A stretch of 64,000 nucleotides of DNA from Nocardia wallacei (GCF_014466955.1 NZ_AP023396.1:4960001-5024000), one strand, 5' to 3'; shown: positions 1 through 9,156, counted from the stretch's first letter. Made by a program: numbers and translations. The notes: generated by a model not told the origin, from the sequence alone.

Positions 1-1478
1 TGGCTCGGTTTGACCAGGGCGGGGGCGGGGTTGGCGTCGGGGGCTATGCCGTCGTGGGCGACCATCGCGTCCTCGCGACCCAGGGTCGGTCCGCCCGGCA
101 GCAGGCCCGCGATCTGCCAGGGAGCGGGCTCGGGTTTGGCCTTCTCGGCGTCCATGCCGAGAGCCTTGGCGGCATCGGCGTCCTTGATGCCGTAGCGGAC
201 GCCGGTATCGGCGATATAGAACTGGCTGTCCTTGCGCTGACTGTCGGGCTCGATGCCGGTGGTCTGCACGAACATTCCCGAACCGGGGGTGGTGTAGAAC
301 TGGGCGACCAGACCGGGTTGGCCGGATTGGGCAAGCTGAGTGGGGCGAGTGCCGTCCGGCAGCGGGAGCCCGCGGCCGGTGATCAGAGCCAGCTCGGCCT
401 GCTTGCCGCCGCCGGTGTTCGTGGTGCCGGTGGGCAGCGGTTTCCACTGCAGGCAGGCCACGGGCGCATCGGTGGCGGTGACGATGGTCGGCGCCGAGTC
501 CGGGTAGTCGGCGACGGGCAACTCGGTGGATGTGGGTGTGTGCGAGTGCGTGTACGCGCTGATCTCGGTATTGCCTTGCGACGCAGTGGGACTGGCGTTG
601 CGGATGATGTCCGCGGTCAGCGCCGAGATGTGCTGCAGCCCGTCGTGCAGCACCACGTAGTAGGTGTCGTCGGTCGACAGGTGCACCACATCGCCGATGC
701 GGTGGCTGTCCACCGGGTGCACCGGCATCCCGCCGGGGTCGTTGATCTTCGGCGAGATGATCGGCAACGTCTCCGGAATCGCGTTGAGCAGGCCCTCGCT
801 GACCGGGCGGGCCGGAGTGTCGCGGATATGCAGCGCGTTGACCACCGCGGGGTCGGTCGTGTCGACGCGAGCGCGCTTGTTGTCGTAGATCAGGAACGTG
901 GCGTTCTTCCCGGCGACCAGCAGCGCCTGCCCGTGACCGGCCACGGACGCGACGTCACCGAGCGTGGGCGTGCCCGCGATCACGGTGGACGTCACCGCGG
1001 CGGAACCGTCGTTCTTTATCTGGTCGCACACCGTCCACGCGCGGCCCTTGCCGCCGGTGTCGAAATGCAGCGACGACGGCGCACCGGGTATGCCGATGAG
1101 CGCGCCGAGGTGTTTCTTGGCCAGCTCCGACTCCTTGACGGACTCCGGCTTGGCGGGATCGCCCACCGCCAGCCGGGCGGAGGCCAGGTTCAGCGCCGGG
1201 TGCACGGTGCCGTCGACGACGGCGTAGATCTGTCCGGAGTCCTTGCCCATCACGATCTTGTGATCGCCGATCTGGCCCTGCGGCCGCAGCAGCGCCAGCA
1301 CCCCGGCGCCGGCGAGCGCGACCAGCGCCAGCACCAAACCGGCGACATAGGCCCGCGACTGCGACCGCATCGGGTCGTGCAACATGCGCACGTCTCGACG
1401 CACCAGCGCATGTTCCATGCGGCGCACCAGGAATCGGTACCCGGAAACCTGCCACCGGGTAGTGGGCCGGGAAGGCAC
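1..1478 (-). CDS. eccB: Type VII secretion protein EccB (3' end outside window)
   Basis: EccB is the membrane-anchored core subunit of ESX (type VII) secretion systems, with a large extracytoplasmic domain. The N-terminus reads QVSGYRFLVRRMEHALVRRD, the hallmark EccB start, followed by MLHDPMRSQSR and one transmembrane segment at about residues 43-63. The GTG at 1478 is preferred because a GAGGGGG ribosome site lies a few bases upstream and the conserved motif follows at once. About 492 residues are visible against a usual 480-510, so only the last residues are missing. The reading frame is still open at base 1. Other ESX genes are expected to the left of the window; none is seen to the right. 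Confidence 0.93.
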   Translation of the reverse strand, partial: MPSRPTTRWQVSGYRFLVRRMEHALVRRDVRMLHDPMRSQSRAYVAGLVLALVALAGAGVLALLRPQGQIGDHKIVMGKDSGQIYAVVDGTVHPALNLASARLAVGDPAKPESVKESELAKKHLGALIGIPGAPSSLHFDTGGKGRAWTVCDQIKNDGSAAVTSTVIAGTPTLGDVASVAGHGQALLVAGKNATFLIYDNKRARVDTTDPAVVNALHIRDTPARPVSEGLLNAIPETLPIISPKINDPGGMPVHPVDSHRIGDVVHLSTDDTYYVVLHDGLQHISALTADIIRNASPTASQGNTEISAYTHSHTPTSTELPVADYPDSAPTIVTATDAPVACLQWKPLPTGTTNTGGGKQAELALITGRGLPLPDGTRPTQLAQSGQPGLVAQFYTTPGSGMFVQTTGIEPDSQRKDSQFYIADTGVRYGIKDADAAKALGMDAEKAKPEPAPWQIAGLLPGGPTLGREDAMVAHDGIAPDANPAPALVKPS

Positions 1479-1587
1479 GTGGATTTCCCCCTCGTCGCGA
1501 TGTTCAGCCGGACAATACGGTAACCCAACTCTGCCGCTCTTCAGAACAGCAGACCCACGCAGTTCGCATCGTCGGCGCAGGCCGCTA

Positions 1588-2088
1588 CTACTCGGAGGCC
1601 CTCGCGAAGGCGAGGGTTTCGCCTTCCACACCGCGCAGCCAGAGGTTGTTGCAGGCGGTGGCGATCTCGGCGAGGCCGTCTTCGATGGTGGCGAAGACGT
1701 TGCCGGGTACCCAGCCCTGGTCGCCGTTGATGAGCAGGTTGTTGCGGCCGTAGAACAGGGCCAGGTCCGTGGCGCCCTGGGCGTGGTGGGCCGCGGAGCC
1801 GGGTTCGTAGCCGTAGGCCGGGTTGCCGATCTCCCACGGTTCGAAGTCGAACAGGCACACGTCGCCGGGAATCGGTGTGACGGTGGGGTTTTCGCGGTGA
1901 GGGGCGGCGGTGAGGCGGGGCACCAGCGTGTACACCTCGTTGCGGGCGTACTTGGCGTGGAAGGCGTCTCCCTCCTGGGGCAGCGCGTCCCAGACCGCGG
2001 CGCAGGTCCCGGGCGCCTCGTCGTCGAGCAGGCGGGCGCGGCAGCGGACGCCGGCCTTGGTGAGCGTGATGGTGATGTAGCGGGCCAT
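1588..2088 (-). CDS. DUF3830 family protein
   Basis: A 166-residue soluble protein resembling the DUF3830 family, thought to have a cyclophilin-like fold; its biochemical role is not established. Visible landmarks are the start MARYITITLTKAGVRC and the segments GDVCLFDFEPWEIGNPAY and LFYGRNNLLINGDQGW. A GGAG lies eight bases before the ATG. It starts 12 bases after the stop of the upstream aminotransferase, so the two are probably one transcript. The association with an aminotransferase and, divergently, with two dehydrogenases suggests a part in catabolism of an amino compound, but the substrate cannot be read from the sequence. Confidence 0.8.
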   Translation of the reverse strand: MARYITITLTKAGVRCRARLLDDEAPGTCAAVWDALPQEGDAFHAKYARNEVYTLVPRLTAAPHRENPTVTPIPGDVCLFDFEPWEIGNPAYGYEPGSAAHHAQGATDLALFYGRNNLLINGDQGWVPGNVFATIEDGLAEIATACNNLWLRGVEGETLAFARASE

Positions 2089-2100
2089 GTCGGTGTCTCC

Positions 2101-3342
2101 CTACAGTTCGTCCAGCACGGCGGACCAGATGCCGAGCGCCTCGTCGACCTGCTCGGCGCTCACGATGAGCGGGGGGATCATGCGGACCACATTGCTGTAG
2201 GCGCCGCAGGTCAGCAGCAGCAGGCCCTTCTCGTGGGCGAGGCGCTGCGCGGTCGCCGCGGTCGCGGTGTCGGGTTCGCCGGTGGGCGTGGTGAATTCGG
2301 TGCCGACCAGCAGCCCGAGGCCACGGACGTCGCCCACGGCCTTGGTGGCGCGGGTGCGCGCACCGGCCAGCAGTTGCCGCCCGCGTTCGGCGGCGTTGTC
2401 CACCAGCCCTTCGGATTCGATGACGTCGATGGTCGCCAACGCGGCGGCGCAGGCCACGGCGTTGCCGCCGTAGGTGCCGCCCTGGGAGCCGGGCCACGCC
2501 TTGGCCATCAGCTCGCGGGAAGCGGCGATGCCCGACAGCGGGAAGCCGCTGGCGAGGCCCTTCGCGATGGTGATGATGTCGGGCCGCACGTCGAAGTGCT
2601 GGTGGCCGAAGAACTTTCCGGTGCGGCCGAAACCGGTCTGGATCTCGTCGAAGACCAGCAGGATGCCGTGCCGGTCGGCGCGCTCGCGCAGCCCCTGGAA
2701 GAAGCGGGTGTTGCCGGGGATGTACCCACCCTCGCCCAGCACCGGCTCGACGATGAACGCGGCGGTCTCGGCGGGGGCCGACAGTGTGGTGAGCAGGTAG
2801 TCCAGTTCGCGCAGCGCGAAGTCGGTGGCCTGCTCCTCGCTCCAGCCGTAACGGAACGCGGTCGGGAACGGCGCCACGTGGACCCCGGCCATGAGCGGGC
2901 TGAAACCGGCGGAGAACCGGGTGCCGGAGGTGGTCATGGTGGCGGCGGCGACCGTGCGGCCGTGGAAACCGCCATGGAACACAACGACATTCGGCCGGCC
3001 GGTGGCCTGGCGCACCAACCGCAGCGCCGCCTCGACGGCCTCGCTGCCGGAGTTGGCGAAGAACACCGAATCCAGCCCCGCCGGCAGCACGTCGCCGAGC
3101 CGTTCGGTGAGTTGCAGCAGCGGCTTGTGCATCACGGTCGTGTACTGCCCGTGGATCAGGCTGCCGATCTGGCGCTGCGCGGCCTCGACCACCTTGGGGT
3201 GGCAGTGCCCGGTGCTGGTGACACCGATCCCCGCGGTGAAGTCGAGGTAGCGGCGGCCGTCGGACGCGTAGAGATAGCAGCCCTCGCCGTGGTCGACGGT
3301 GACCGGGGTGGCCTGCTTCAGGACGGGAGAGAGAGCCGTCAT
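2101..3342 (-). CDS. Class III aminotransferase (aspartate aminotransferase family)
   Basis: A PLP-dependent class III (omega) aminotransferase of 413 residues, the class that holds 4-aminobutyrate and beta-alanine aminotransferases. Visible are the NSGSEAVEAALRLVR phosphate-binding segment, the VFDEIQTGFGRTGK motif with the PLP-contacting Asp, and IAKGLASGFPLSG with the Schiff-base Lys near residue 260. The ATG at 3342 (MTALSPVLKQ) fits family length; a longer open frame upstream has no family similarity. It heads a minus-strand pair with the DUF3830 gene and faces an aldehyde dehydrogenase. Together they could convert an omega-amino acid to a semialdehyde and then to an acid. The substrate is inferred only. 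Confidence 0.9.
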   Translation of the reverse strand: MTALSPVLKQATPVTVDHGEGCYLYASDGRRYLDFTAGIGVTSTGHCHPKVVEAAQRQIGSLIHGQYTTVMHKPLLQLTERLGDVLPAGLDSVFFANSGSEAVEAALRLVRQATGRPNVVVFHGGFHGRTVAAATMTTSGTRFSAGFSPLMAGVHVAPFPTAFRYGWSEEQATDFALRELDYLLTTLSAPAETAAFIVEPVLGEGGYIPGNTRFFQGLRERADRHGILLVFDEIQTGFGRTGKFFGHQHFDVRPDIITIAKGLASGFPLSGIAASRELMAKAWPGSQGGTYGGNAVACAAALATIDVIESEGLVDNAAERGRQLLAGARTRATKAVGDVRGLGLLVGTEFTTPTGEPDTATAATAQRLAHEKGLLLLTCGAYSNVVRMIPPLIVSAEQVDEALGIWSAVLDEL

Positions 3343-3393
3343 CGTGATCCGCCTTCCGGAGGGTGCGCGCCCGCACGGATTGTCTATTGTCTG

Positions 3394-3405
3394 ATTGTCG
3401 ACAAT
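3394..3405. promoter_or_regulatory. Palindromic operator candidate between divergent operons
   Basis: ATTGTCGACAAT is a perfect 12-bp palindrome in a locally AT-rich stretch midway between the divergent starts at 3342 and 3480. TTGTC..GACAA half-sites are typical of GntR-family (FadR/FCD) operators, so one regulator could control both arms. No regulator gene for this locus is visible in the window. Confidence 0.5.
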
Positions 3406-3479
3406 ATGCATAACATGGCGAGCGGGGCCGCAGCAATGGGCTGATGTGGCCGACAGCGAACCAGGGTGAGGAGCACGCG

Positions 3480-4976
3480 GTGACGCAGATCGACGCGATC
3501 TCGAATCGACCCGGCGCGAGCCTGAGCGCCGACGAACGAGCGGCCATCGACAGCGTGCCCACCGGCCTCTACATCGGCGGGCAGTGGCGGGCGGGGGCAC
3601 AGACCATGCCGGTGACCGATCCCGCGACCGGGCAGGTCCTGTGCGAGGTCGCCGACGCCGCGCCGGTGGACGGGCTGGCCGCACTCGAGGCGGCCGCGGC
3701 CGCGCAGGCCGACTGGGCCCGCACGCCACCGCGCGAGCGCAGCGACATCCTGATGCGCGCACACCGGATGCTGCTCGACGACGCCGACCGCCTGGGCCTG
3801 ATCGCGACCCTCGAGATGGGGAAGCCGCTGGCCGAGGCGCGCGGCGAGATCGCCTATGCCGCGGAGTTCTTCCGCTGGTTCGCCGAGGAGGCCGTGCGCC
3901 TGGACGGCGGATACATGACGGCCCCGGCGGGGGGATCCCGGTTCCTGGTCGCCCGCCAGCCCGTGGGGCCGAGCCTGCTGATCACGCCGTGGAACTTCCC
4001 GATGGCCATGGGCACCCGCAAGATCGGTCCGGCACTGGCCGCCGGGTGCACGTGCGTGGTGAAGCCCGCCGAGCAGACTCCGCTGTGCACGCTGGCCCTA
4101 GCCGACATCCTGCGGGCCGCCGGGGTCCCCGCAGGCGTGGTCAATGTGGTGACCACCTCCGACCCCGGCGCGGTGATGACGCCGATGATCCTCGACGAGC
4201 GCTCCCGCAAGCTGTCGTTCACCGGCTCCACCGCGGTCGGCAAGAAGTTGCTGGAGCAGTGCGCGCAGAGGGTCATGCGCACCTCGATGGAACTCGGCGG
4301 CAACGCGCCCTTCATCGTCTTCGACGACGCGGATCTGGACGCGGCCGTGGACGGCGCGATGGCGGCCAAGATGCGCAATATCGGGCAGGCGTGCACCGCC
4401 GCCAACCGGATCTTCGTGCAGCGCGGCGTAATCGGTGACTTCGCGGAACGGCTCGCGGCGCGGATGGGGGCGCTGCCGCTGGGCCGCGGCACCGAACCGG
4501 GTGTGGTCGTCGGCCCGCTGATCGACGCGGACGCCGTGGCCAAGGTGACCGATCTGGTGGCCGACGCCCGCTCGCGCGGTGCGCGGGTGCTGCTCGGCGG
4601 CGAGGCGCTCGACGGTCCTGGAAACTTCTACCCCGCAACGGTTCTCGTCGATGTGCCCGACGACGCGCAGATGTGCCACACCGAGATCTTCGGCCCCGTC
4701 GCCAGTGTCACCCCCTTCGACACCGAGGACGAGGTCGTCAGCCGCGCCAACGACACCCCCTACGGTCTGGTCGGTTACGTGTACACCGAGAGCCTGCGGC
4801 GCGGCCTGCGCGTGTGCGAGGCCCTCGAGACCGGCATGGTCGGGCTGAATCAGGGTGTGGTGTCCAACCCGGCCGCCCCGTTCGGCGGGGTCAAGGAGTC
4901 TGGCCTGGGCCGCGAGGGCGGACTCACCGGCATCGACGAGTTCCTGGAGACCAAGTACATCGGAGTACAGCTGTGA
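3480..4976 (+). CDS. NAD(P)-dependent aldehyde dehydrogenase (succinate-semialdehyde dehydrogenase type)
   Basis: An aldehyde dehydrogenase superfamily enzyme of 498 residues, closest in style to GabD-type succinate-semialdehyde dehydrogenases. It shows the ITPWNFPMAM Rossmann entry, FTGSTAVGKKL cofactor loop, MELGGNAPF with the catalytic Glu, GQACTAANR with the nucleophilic Cys and the AAPFGGVKESGLGREGG tail. The GTG at 3480 is preferred over the ATG at 3444 because GGTGAGGAG lies just upstream. It would oxidise the semialdehyde made by the divergent aminotransferase. Its stop overlaps the start of the next dehydrogenase, indicating translational coupling. Confidence 0.9.
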   Translation: MTQIDAISNRPGASLSADERAAIDSVPTGLYIGGQWRAGAQTMPVTDPATGQVLCEVADAAPVDGLAALEAAAAAQADWARTPPRERSDILMRAHRMLLDDADRLGLIATLEMGKPLAEARGEIAYAAEFFRWFAEEAVRLDGGYMTAPAGGSRFLVARQPVGPSLLITPWNFPMAMGTRKIGPALAAGCTCVVKPAEQTPLCTLALADILRAAGVPAGVVNVVTTSDPGAVMTPMILDERSRKLSFTGSTAVGKKLLEQCAQRVMRTSMELGGNAPFIVFDDADLDAAVDGAMAAKMRNIGQACTAANRIFVQRGVIGDFAERLAARMGALPLGRGTEPGVVVGPLIDADAVAKVTDLVADARSRGARVLLGGEALDGPGNFYPATVLVDVPDDAQMCHTEIFGPVASVTPFDTEDEVVSRANDTPYGLVGYVYTESLRRGLRVCEALETGMVGLNQGVVSNPAAPFGGVKESGLGREGGLTGIDEFLETKYIGVQL

Positions 4977-6034
4977 CGACCTACCGCATCGCGACCATCC
5001 CCGGCGACGGCATCGGCGTCGATGTGACCGCGGAGGCGGTGAAGGTCGTCGACGCGGTGCTGCCCGGTATCGAGTGGACCGAATTCGATTGGTCCTGTGA
5101 ACAATACCTGCGCACCGGGGCGATGATGCCCGCCGACGGCCCCGAGCGGCTCGCCGGATTCGACGCGATCCTGCTGGGCGCCGTCGGGTTTCCCGGTGTG
5201 CCCGACCACATCTCGCTGTGGGGTCTGCTGATCCCGCTGCGGCGCGCGTTCTCCCAGTACGTCAATCTGCGGCCGGTGCGGTTGCTGCCCGGCACCGAAT
5301 CCGCGCTGCGCGACCGCACCGCCGCGGATCTGGACATTCTGATCGTGCGGGAGAACTCCGAGGGCGAGTACTCCGAAATCGGCGGCATCCACAACCCGGG
5401 ACGGCCGGAGGAGTTCGTGCTCCAGGAGTCGGTGTTCACCCGCGTCGGCTGCGAGCGCATCATCCGCTACGCCTTCGACCGCGCCCGCGAGCGCGACCGA
5501 CGCGTGTGCTCGGCCACCAAGTCCAACGGCCTGATCCACTCAATGCCCTACTGGGACAGCGTCTTCGAGCGCATCGCCGCCGAGTACCCCGATGTCGAGA
5601 CCCGTCAGATGCACGTGGACGCCCTGGCCGCCGAAATCGTGCTGCACCCCGACCGGCTCGACGTGATCGTCGGCTCGAACCTGTTCGGCGACATCCTCTC
5701 CGACCTCGCCGCCGCCGTCACCGGCGGGCTCGGCCTCGCGCCTTCGGGCAATATCAACCCGCAGCGCGACGCTCCCTCCATGTTCGAGGCCGTGCACGGC
5801 AGCGCACCCGACATCGCGGGTAAGGGCATCGCCAATCCGGTCGCTCAGATCCTCGCCGCCGCGATGCTGTTGGAACAACTCGGCGAGCGAGGCGCGGCCG
5901 CCGCCATCGACCGCGCCGTCTGCGAGGTCCTCGCCGAGGGCAGCATCCGCACCCCCGACCTCGGCGGCGGCGCCACCACCACCGAACTCGGCACCGCGAT
6001 CGCCGAACGCGCCACCGAACTCACCGGCGGCTGA
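4973..6034 (+). CDS. Tartrate / D-malate-type decarboxylating dehydrogenase
   Basis: A 353-residue member of the isocitrate/isopropylmalate dehydrogenase superfamily, most like the tartrate dehydrogenase/D-malate dehydrogenase group (metal-dependent oxidative decarboxylation of a 2-hydroxyacid with NAD). Visible are IATIPGDGIGVDVTAEAVK, VNLRPVRLLPG, VRENSEGEYSEIGG, the SATKSNGL segment and GSNLFGDILSDLAA with the metal-binding Asp residues. The GTG start at 4973 overlaps the upstream TGA. Membership in an operon with a semialdehyde dehydrogenase suggests the product enters central C4/C3 metabolism. A true leuB role is unlikely given this context. Confidence 0.85.
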   Translation: MTTYRIATIPGDGIGVDVTAEAVKVVDAVLPGIEWTEFDWSCEQYLRTGAMMPADGPERLAGFDAILLGAVGFPGVPDHISLWGLLIPLRRAFSQYVNLRPVRLLPGTESALRDRTAADLDILIVRENSEGEYSEIGGIHNPGRPEEFVLQESVFTRVGCERIIRYAFDRARERDRRVCSATKSNGLIHSMPYWDSVFERIAAEYPDVETRQMHVDALAAEIVLHPDRLDVIVGSNLFGDILSDLAAAVTGGLGLAPSGNINPQRDAPSMFEAVHGSAPDIAGKGIANPVAQILAAAMLLEQLGERGAAAAIDRAVCEVLAEGSIRTPDLGGGATTTELGTAIAERATELTGG

Positions 6035-6123
6035 CCCGGACGCGGCGAGCCTCGGCGCCTGAGCAGCCACGAACAGCGCTCGGCGGAATCGGTTCGAATC
6101 CTTTCCGGGGCGGGGACGCTCTT

Positions 6124-6708
6124 ATGGTGGTGAGAATCGAACCGAATGCCCCCGAGAAGGTGACCGGAGTGCGGCACGGGTGGGCCGGTGAGCAGCTCGT
6201 CGCCGCTGCCCAGCGCGGTGACCAGGAAGCGATCGCGGCGATAGTGCAGGGCGCCCATCCGCACGTGCGGCGCTTCGCGTGGCGGTTGTGCGCGTCGTCC
6301 GACGATGCGGAGGACGCGGCGCAGGAGGCCTTGATCACCCTGTATCGCAAGATCGGGACGCTGCGCGCCACAACGGCTCTCGCGTCGTGGACGTTCCGTA
6401 TCGTTCGCAACGAATGCCTGCGCCGGGCCCGGCGCCTGCTCGTCCACGAACCGCAGGGCCCCGCCGTCGCGATCGACGTCGTCGCCTCCGCCGAGGACGA
6501 AGTCCTGCGCCGCCTCGACGCCGACCAGCTCACCCGGGCGATCACCGAGTTGCCCGATCTGCAGCGTCGGGTCCTGATCATGCGCGATGTGCTCGGCTAT
6601 CCCGGACGCGCGACGGCCGAGGCCCTCGGCCTGAGCACCGCGGCGATGAAGTCGCAGCTGCACCGCGCCCGCACCGCGCTGCGAGACAGCCTCAAGCGCA
6701 ACCCGTAG
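6124..6708 (+). CDS. ECF-type RNA polymerase sigma factor
   Basis: A 194-residue sigma-70 family protein with only regions 2 and 4. Region 2 is seen in ASSDDAEDAAQEALITLYRK, with the following ASWTFRIVRNECLRRARR, and region 4 as LPDLQRRVLIMRDVLGYPGR, then a helix-turn-helix. No anti-sigma factor gene is adjacent; the next gene, 40 bases on, encodes a redoxin, so an oxidative or thiol stress regulon is possible but inferred. The ATG at 6124 has only a weak G-rich ribosome site; GTG codons at 6127 and 6130 are alternatives. Confidence 0.85.
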   Translation: MVVRIEPNAPEKVTGVRHGWAGEQLVAAAQRGDQEAIAAIVQGAHPHVRRFAWRLCASSDDAEDAAQEALITLYRKIGTLRATTALASWTFRIVRNECLRRARRLLVHEPQGPAVAIDVVASAEDEVLRRLDADQLTRAITELPDLQRRVLIMRDVLGYPGRATAEALGLSTAAMKSQLHRARTALRDSLKRNP

Positions 6709-6748
6709 TCCGCCCGACTACCGCCACCGAATCGAAGGAAGTCCCGTC

Positions 6749-7231
6749 ATGCTCACATCCGGTTCAACCGCGCCCGCAATGGAACTCGAAGACACCGCCG
6801 GGCAGCCCTGGCGTCTGTCCGACCACCGCGGCGGGCACGGCGTACTGCTGTATTTCATGCGGTCTACGTCGTGCCCGATCTGCAACCGGCACGTTCGCGA
6901 TCTCGTTGCGCGGCGCGCGGAGTTCGAGGCCGACAACATCCTTATCGCCATAGTGGTGCCGGAGGGCCGCGACCTCGGCTTGGCGTGGCAGACCGAGTGC
7001 GGGATCCCGTTCCCCGTGCTGGTCGGCTCCGCGGGAACGCCGCACGAGTCGATCGGGCTGACGCGCAAGGTCTTCGGTTCGATGCAGCAGTCCGGCACCC
7101 TCCTCGTCGACACCGACGGCATCGTCCGGCATGCCCACGGCGCCACCCTGCCCGTCAACAGCTACGACCGGAAGGGCATCGGGGCAGCCGTCCGTTCCCT
7201 GCGCGGCCGTTCGAGCCCGGCGTCGCCGTGA
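6749..7231 (+). CDS. Redoxin / AhpC-TSA-like thioredoxin-fold protein
   Basis: A 160-residue thioredoxin-fold protein of the peroxiredoxin-like redoxin group. It opens GSTAPAMELEDTAGQPWRL, then LLYFMRSTSCPICNRHVRDL with a CPIC motif in the resolving/peroxidatic loop, and continues with a TDGIVRHAHGA strand. Such proteins reduce peroxides or act as thiol oxidoreductases in the cytoplasm. AAGGAAG precedes the ATG. It directly follows the ECF sigma gene and is probably co-transcribed with it. Confidence 0.8.
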   Translation: MLTSGSTAPAMELEDTAGQPWRLSDHRGGHGVLLYFMRSTSCPICNRHVRDLVARRAEFEADNILIAIVVPEGRDLGLAWQTECGIPFPVLVGSAGTPHESIGLTRKVFGSMQQSGTLLVDTDGIVRHAHGATLPVNSYDRKGIGAAVRSLRGRSSPASP

Positions 7232-7320
7232 CCGGACGCGGTTTGCGGTGCCGGATTACGTTGCCACCCTGCGCCTTCGGGGGTGGACGGGGAATTTTCA
7301 CAGGCTTTTCTGAGGTTACC

Positions 7321-7374
7321 CTGATACGTTTTGTCCTGTTTCGCCCTATGTCAGACAACAACTCGGGGAGCTGT
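7321..7374 (+). promoter_or_regulatory. Conserved upstream region of first DUF1275 gene
   Basis: This stretch is almost the same as the bases before the second DUF1275 gene near 19.94 kb. Shared blocks are TACGTTTTGTCCTGTTT, CCCTATGTCAGACAACAACT and the GGGGAGCTGT ribosome site. Inverted TTGTC and GACAA half-sites lie about 25 bases apart. Conservation of non-coding bases between paralogs argues for a shared promoter and operator. Confidence 0.55.
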
Positions 7375-8115
7375 ATGCCTGCCATGAGCCTCTTCACCGC
7401 ACCGCACCGTGTGCTCGTACTCGGTTACGGATCACTGCTCGCGACCGTCGCGGGCTTCGTCAACGCCGTCGCCATCCTGACCTTGGCCATTCCGGTCGGC
7501 AACGTCACGGCCACCACCACGCAACTGGGGATGGACGCCGCCAACCCGTGGATGTTCGAAACCAGCCTGCTCGTCGCGATCATCGTCGGATTCCTGCTCG
7601 GCGCGGCAGCGGCCGGCGCGATCCTGGCGCCCGCGAAAACCCATGCCGGAGCCCGGCACAGCGCCGTCATGACCTGCGAGGCGTTACTGCTGGTGCTGGC
7701 CTTCGCCTGGTCGGGAGACCTGCTGTCGGTGTTCCTCGCCGCGCTGGCCTGCGGCATGCAGAACGGCACCACCTCCAGCCTGCGCACGATGCAGATCCGC
7801 ACCACCCACTTCACCGGCACCGTCACCGACCTCGGCCTGCTCATCGGACGCGCACGCCACCACCGCATCGACCGCTGGAAAGCCACCGTCCTGGCCGCGA
7901 CCGTCGTCACCTTCATCACCGGCGGCGCCGCGGGCACCCTCGCCGCCTCCCGGATCGGCGAAGCCGCACTCCTGCTGCCCGCCACCATCTGTCTCGGCAT
8001 CGCCCTCGCCAGCCTCGCCTACGACCGCCAACGCCAATCCCTCACACCACCGAGCACACCCGAACCACAAACCGACCGCGACGAACAGGAACTGGTACGG
8101 ACGGGAGTCTCGTAA
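7375..8115 (+). CDS. YoaK family (DUF1275) membrane protein
   Basis: A 246-residue integral membrane protein of the DUF1275/YoaK family, with about six hydrophobic segments and the signature LGYGSLLATVAGFVNAVAIL near the N-terminus followed by GNVTATTTQLG. The conserved cytoplasmic stretch GMQNGTTSSLRTMQIRTTHF is also present. The transport substrate of the family is unknown. The ATG at 7375 is preferred because GGGGAG lies just upstream and the paralog at 19.2-19.9 kb starts at the same point. The two proteins are near-identical over long stretches, so one is a recent duplicate. Confidence 0.85.
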   Translation: MPAMSLFTAPHRVLVLGYGSLLATVAGFVNAVAILTLAIPVGNVTATTTQLGMDAANPWMFETSLLVAIIVGFLLGAAAAGAILAPAKTHAGARHSAVMTCEALLLVLAFAWSGDLLSVFLAALACGMQNGTTSSLRTMQIRTTHFTGTVTDLGLLIGRARHHRIDRWKATVLAATVVTFITGGAAGTLAASRIGEAALLLPATICLGIALASLAYDRQRQSLTPPSTPEPQTDRDEQELVRTGVS

Positions 8116-8438
8116 CGGGGCCCGGACGTCACCCTCGACCGACCGGGACGTTCCACGTCTCGACAGCGCAGGCTAGGTTGCGCTGCCGGAGCTGGTGATC
8201 CCGGTCGGCGTCGAGGCGGTCGCCTGAGATCTCGCGAGGGCGAATGGTATGCCGACCGGTCTCGTTCGACGCACGGTGGCCGATACGGGGAGACCGGCGA
8301 TATTACCGATCCATCGACCCGAACACCCTCGGTACAATTGCGCGATAATTGCCGGACGAGCCGAGCTGACAACTCGGCACGCCGAAGTACGCGGCGATTC
8401 ATCTGAGTATTCGGCAAGAAGGGTTCGGGCTCAGAAGA
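8116..8438. other. Intergenic stretch, no gene seen
   Basis: About 320 bases between the DUF1275 gene and the next membrane-protein gene. Open frames here are antisense shadows without ribosome sites. Bases 8400-8438 contain an AAGAAGGG stretch that may serve as the next gene's ribosome site. No repeats or RNA gene were recognised. Confidence 0.5.
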
Positions 8439-9149
8439 ATGGTTCAGGCAATCCCACGGCACAGCGATGAAGTTCAGCTTCGTCGACCCGAGAACGGGCG
8501 GCAGGCACGCGATCTCGCGACGACCGCTCGCGACGTACGTGTGTACTGGGGTTTCCTCTGTGCGGCAGCGTTGAGCCTCGCCACCACCGTCCTGCTCTTC
8601 CAGCCCTGGCTCACCGCGCAGGGGCCGAACGGCCGCATCCTGGCCGACGCCTTCGGCCGGACGCAGGGCACCACCGATTCGAACACCGCCGATACCTGGG
8701 GCGAGGGCGCGTACCCGGCCCACATCAGCGGCGGCTGGGGCATTCTCACCGCCGCGGCGGCCATCACGACGATCTTCGCGGTCGGCCTGTACCTGCGCGA
8801 CGGTAGCGCCTCACTGGCCCTGCTGGTCCTGGGATCCAGTGCGGGGCAAGCGCTTTCGGTGTTCTGCACGCTGCTGTACCTCAACGGCAAGAGCCAGCCG
8901 TTCAAGACCCTGGTCGAGACTTCCGGCACCGGCGGGCTGCGTGACCTGCTGTCGGGCAACGGCACTTCCAATATCCGCGAGGTCGCCAGCGTCAGCCTCG
9001 GCGCGGCGGCCATGCTCGGCGGCATCACCGCGCTCGGCTCCGTACTGATCGTGCTGACCTCCATCATGCCGATCCGCAACCACAGCCGGACCGCGACCGA
9101 ACTACCCGCCGATAACGCAGATACGGACAGCGGACGGAATGTGCGCTGA
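8439..9149 (+). CDS. Four-helix integral membrane protein, function unknown
   Basis: I do not recognise the family. The 236-residue protein has a charged N-terminal tail of about 35 residues, then four hydrophobic segments at about 37-55, 99-118, 125-146 and 188-212. Between the first and second lies a polar loop with an ADTWGEGAYPAH segment, and between the third and fourth a loop rich in Gly, Ser and Asn. The arrangement suggests two extracytoplasmic loops. The C-terminus is hydrophilic. The gene stands alone between the DUF1275 gene and the LuxR regulator; no operon partner is evident. Confidence 0.65.
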   Translation: MVQAIPRHSDEVQLRRPENGRQARDLATTARDVRVYWGFLCAAALSLATTVLLFQPWLTAQGPNGRILADAFGRTQGTTDSNTADTWGEGAYPAHISGGWGILTAAAAITTIFAVGLYLRDGSASLALLVLGSSAGQALSVFCTLLYLNGKSQPFKTLVETSGTGGLRDLLSGNGTSNIREVASVSLGAAAMLGGITALGSVLIVLTSIMPIRNHSRTATELPADNADTDSGRNVR

Positions 9150-9156
9150 GCATTCG

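Noticed and set aside
54..1523. Long plus-strand frame at the left edge
   Set aside because: It is the antisense shadow of eccB, whose N-terminal signature is unambiguous on the minus strand.
4973..6034. 3-isopropylmalate dehydrogenase leuB
   Set aside because: The VNLRPVRLLPG-type signature and operon with a semialdehyde dehydrogenase fit the tartrate/D-malate group better.
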